Shown here one piece after another: positions 62,315 to 64,000 of a DNA stretch of 64,000 nt. The position numbers were made by a program, and so were the translations under genes. Below the pieces are notes generated by a model. The model did not search any database and had not been told where the DNA came from. It was given only the letters and a program-made list of their open reading frames with translations. The DNA is from JBGTFE01 sp036403235 (GTDB lineage Bacteria > Acidobacteriota > Blastocatellia > Pyrinomonadales > Pyrinomonadaceae), in NCBI GenBank assembly GCA_036403235.1, contig DASWRI010000033.1, forward strand, positions 62,001 through 126,000, given 5' to 3'. The stretch's first letter is position 1; each line of letters starts with the position of its first letter.

Positions 62315-62385
62315 ATTACGAATTTACGAATTACGAATGTCGGAGTAGATTCTTTCATTCGTAATTCGTAATTCGTAATTTGAAA
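62315..62385. repeat. Hairpin of ATTACGA/ATTCGTA heptamers between converging genes
   Basis: Left arm 62315-62338: ATTACGA, ATTTACGA, ATTACGA. Right arm 62357-62382: ATTCGTA repeated three times. It sits exactly between the 3' ends of the S46 gene and mtgA. Confidence 0.8.
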
Positions 62386-62390
62386 TTGAT

Positions 62391-63185
62391 TTAATAAGCG
62401 AGCTTGATAAAATTCATTCCGCGCATGATGACACGCTGGCGGCGGGCAATTCTTTTCATCCGCTTAGCGGTTATTTGCGGATTTTCGCCGGGCAGAGCTT
62501 TCGGGGCGAAAACGTTGAGCGGGCTCGGAATGATGGCCGAAAGATAGGCGGCTTCCTGCGGCGAAAGCGCCGACGCCGATTTGTTGAAATAAGTGCGTGA
62601 TGCGGCTTCCGCGCCGTAGATGCCGTCGCCCCATTCGATGACGTTTAAGTAAAGCTCTAAAATTCGCTTTTTGCTCAGATTTCTTTCGAGAAAATAGGTG
62701 ATAATCGCTTCGCGCCCCTTTCGCAGAAACGAGCGTTCTTCGGATAGATAGAGATTTTTGGAAAGCTGCTGCGTGATGGTCGAAGCGCCGCGTTTGAACG
62801 AAGGCATCGGCGGAATCCACGCGTCCGGGTCGTAATCGCCTTCTTCTTTGGCTTCCTTTTCGGCTTCCTTCTGCGCTTCGTCCCAAGCGCTTTGAATCGC
62901 GTCCCAGTCAAAACCGTGATGCTCAAAAAAATGCGTGTCTTCGCCCGCTAAAACGGCGCGCTGCAGATTCGGCGAAATCTGCTCAATCGGCATCCAGATT
63001 TGATATTTGCGCGGCTCGCGGTTTTCCTGTTTGGCTTCCGAGATGCGATATTCAATCATCGAAGTCGTCTGCGGGTTTTCGGTGCGAAGCTTGGAAGTGT
63101 TCGGAAAAGTGATAAATTCATATCCGAGCCAGACGACGACCGCACCAATCAATACCAGAAATAAAACTTTTGTCCAATACCACAT
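62391..63185 (-). CDS. mtgA: Monofunctional peptidoglycan glycosyltransferase
   Basis: 264 residues. One N-terminal membrane helix (VLFLVLIGAVVVWLGYEFI). GT51 motifs: AGEDTHFFEHHGFDWDAI with the catalytic Glu, GASTITQQLSKNLYL, RKGREAIITYFLERNLSKKRILELYLN and GAEAASRTYFNK. It polymerises lipid II into glycan strands in the periplasm. An acidic insert with EAQKEAEKEAKEEGDYDP lies between the first two motifs, longer than in typical MtgA. There is no transpeptidase domain. Confidence 0.93.
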   Translation of the reverse strand: MWYWTKVLFLVLIGAVVVWLGYEFITFPNTSKLRTENPQTTSMIEYRISEAKQENREPRKYQIWMPIEQISPNLQRAVLAGEDTHFFEHHGFDWDAIQSAWDEAQKEAEKEAKEEGDYDPDAWIPPMPSFKRGASTITQQLSKNLYLSEERSFLRKGREAIITYFLERNLSKKRILELYLNVIEWGDGIYGAEAASRTYFNKSASALSPQEAAYLSAIIPSPLNVFAPKALPGENPQITAKRMKRIARRQRVIMRGMNFIKLAY

Positions 63186-63190
63186 AAAGT

Positions 63191-63225
63191 CAATTACGAA
63201 TTATCAATTACGAATTACGAATTGT
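63191..63225. repeat. Tandem heptamers (GAATTAC type)
   Basis: CAATTAC, GAATTAT, CAATTAC, GAATTAC, GAATTG in 7-base register, just upstream of the mtgA start. The units match those of the 62315 repeat. Confidence 0.7.
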
Positions 63226-63250
63226 AAAACCGTAAAGTTCTTAAATAGAT

Positions 63251-63310
63251 GAAAAGTGAAAGCTGAAAATTGAGAACTATTTTATCTTTCAGCTTTTATC
63301 TTTCGCTTTT
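63251..63310. repeat. Hairpin of GAAAGCT-type repeats
   Basis: Left arm 63251-63276 (GAAAAGTGAAAGCTGAAAAT) and right arm 63283-63310 (CTTTCAGCTTTTATCTTTCGC) are imperfect reverse complements. It follows the 3' end of the desaturase gene on the minus strand. Confidence 0.65.
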
Positions 63311-63320
63311 AAGTTTTCAG

Positions 63321-64000
63321 TTAGTTTCCAATCATGTTCGCCACGATTTTGCCGCTGCTCATGACGCCCGGAAGTCCCGCGCCGGGATGCGTTCCGGCGC
63401 CGACGAAGTAAAGGTTTTCGATGTCTTCGCTTTTGTTGTGCGGCCGCAGATAAGCCGACTGCAGGAGCGTCGGCTCGATTGAAAACGCGCTGCCGAGATA
63501 GCTGTTCAAAGTTCCTTCGAAATGAAGCGGGTCGATGTGATGCTCGGAAATTATATGCTTTGAAAGCTCGGGCATATAATGTTTTTCGAGATATCCGATA
63601 ATCGAATCGCGATACGGCCTGGCTTTCGCGCGCCAGTCGATATTCGCACCGAGGTGCGGAACGGGCGCGAGCACATACCACGAGTCGCAGCCTTCGGGCG
63701 CGAGACTCGCGTCGGTCGCCGTCGGGCGATGCAGGTAAAGCGAGAAATCTTCGGCCAGAATTTTTCGGTCGAAAATGTCTTCCAGCAAGCCTCGATAGCG
63801 CGCGCCCATCAAAATTTCGTGATGCGCCATATTTTCGTATTTTCTGTCCGTCCCGAAATAAACGACGAAGAGCGACATCGAATACGACATTCGCTTTATT
63901 TTCTCGTCCGTATATTTGCGGCGAAATTTTTTCGGAATCAGATTCAAATACGTAAAAGCGATATCGGCATTGCTGACGACGGCGTCGGCCTCTATGATTT
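63321..64000 (-). CDS. Phytoene desaturase-like FAD oxidoreductase, C-terminal part
   Basis: The frame enters from the right window edge, so the N-terminal FAD-binding part is missing; ~226 residues are seen. EADAVVSNADIAFTYLNLIP, a YLHRPTATDASLAPEG stretch, LAPVPHLGAN and the C-terminal FAD-closing motif YFVGAGTHPGAGLPGVMSSG are characteristic of CrtI-type phytoene desaturases. These desaturate carotenoid precursors at the membrane. The exact carotenoid step cannot be fixed from this part. A TTG at 63947 is not the real start, because family sequence continues upstream. Confidence 0.88.
   Translation of the reverse strand, partial: IIEADAVVSNADIAFTYLNLIPKKFRRKYTDEKIKRMSYSMSLFVVYFGTDRKYENMAHHEILMGARYRGLLEDIFDRKILAEDFSLYLHRPTATDASLAPEGCDSWYVLAPVPHLGANIDWRAKARPYRDSIIGYLEKHYMPELSKHIISEHHIDPLHFEGTLNSYLGSAFSIEPTLLQSAYLRPHNKSEDIENLYFVGAGTHPGAGLPGVMSSGKIVANMIGN

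Overview
The window reads as about 64 kb of chromosome from a Gram-negative, mid-GC soil-type bacterium. The gene style points to Acidobacteriota, probably class Blastocatellia (Pyrinomonadales-like). Reasons: a large Oar-type TonB-dependent receptor with an N-terminal carboxypeptidase-regulatory domain, DUF4097 proteins behind an ECF sigma/zinc-finger anti-sigma pair, an S46 peptidase, secreted proteins ending in a CarboxypepD_reg-like domain, and many CoA-linked lipid genes. This is inference from gene content; no rRNA or tRNA gene, insertion sequence, prophage or CRISPR array was seen.

Layout. 1-8 kb: cell-surface glycosyltransferase (cut by the left edge), O-antigen-ligase-like protein, a divergent sigma-like regulator, a small zinc-finger protein, an acyl-CoA synthetase and comM. 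8-12 kb: ECF sigma factor, anti-sigma factor and two DUF4097 surface proteins, then dcd. 12.8-17 kb: a 4Fe-4S/TPR membrane protein and a large secreted protein with an unusual repeated leader. 17.4-21.6 kb: the most interesting block, a four-gene operon of a ferritin-like (PF12902-type) enzyme, a 302-residue protein with 23 cysteines and a C-terminal ~12-residue Cys repeat, a DUF692/MNIO enzyme and a DUF2063 partner. It looks like a maturation system for a modified Cys-rich protein.

21.7-33.5 kb: a nearly complete tryptophan/kynurenine catabolic cluster. It carries formamidase-like protein, kynurenine monooxygenase, kynureninase, 3-hydroxyanthranilate dioxygenase, ACMS decarboxylase, aminomuconate-semialdehyde dehydrogenase, a RidA-type deaminase and an MFS carrier. 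A TIR-domain protein and small unknown genes are interspersed. The first enzyme, tryptophan dioxygenase, is not in the window. 33.5-44 kb: polyhydroxyalkanoate and lipid metabolism: PhaR, phasin, PhaE-like protein, two PhaC homologues (one with Ser instead of Cys in the lipase box), MaoC hydratase, acyl-CoA synthetase, FabH-like synthase, hydrolases and a lipase.

44-64 kb: TonB receptor with a TetR regulator and matching operators, LysM lytic transglycosylase, Lon, a secreted protein, NrdR, a flippase-like membrane protein, a second ECF/anti-sigma operon, an M23 peptidase, an S46 peptidase, MtgA and a carotenoid-desaturase-like gene cut by the right edge.

Across the window at least a dozen intergenic gaps hold imperfect hairpins whose arms are built from degenerate ~7-nt tandem repeats. 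Their sequences differ from site to site but the architecture is the same. Many sit at the 3' ends of genes and may act as terminators or 3' stabilisers.
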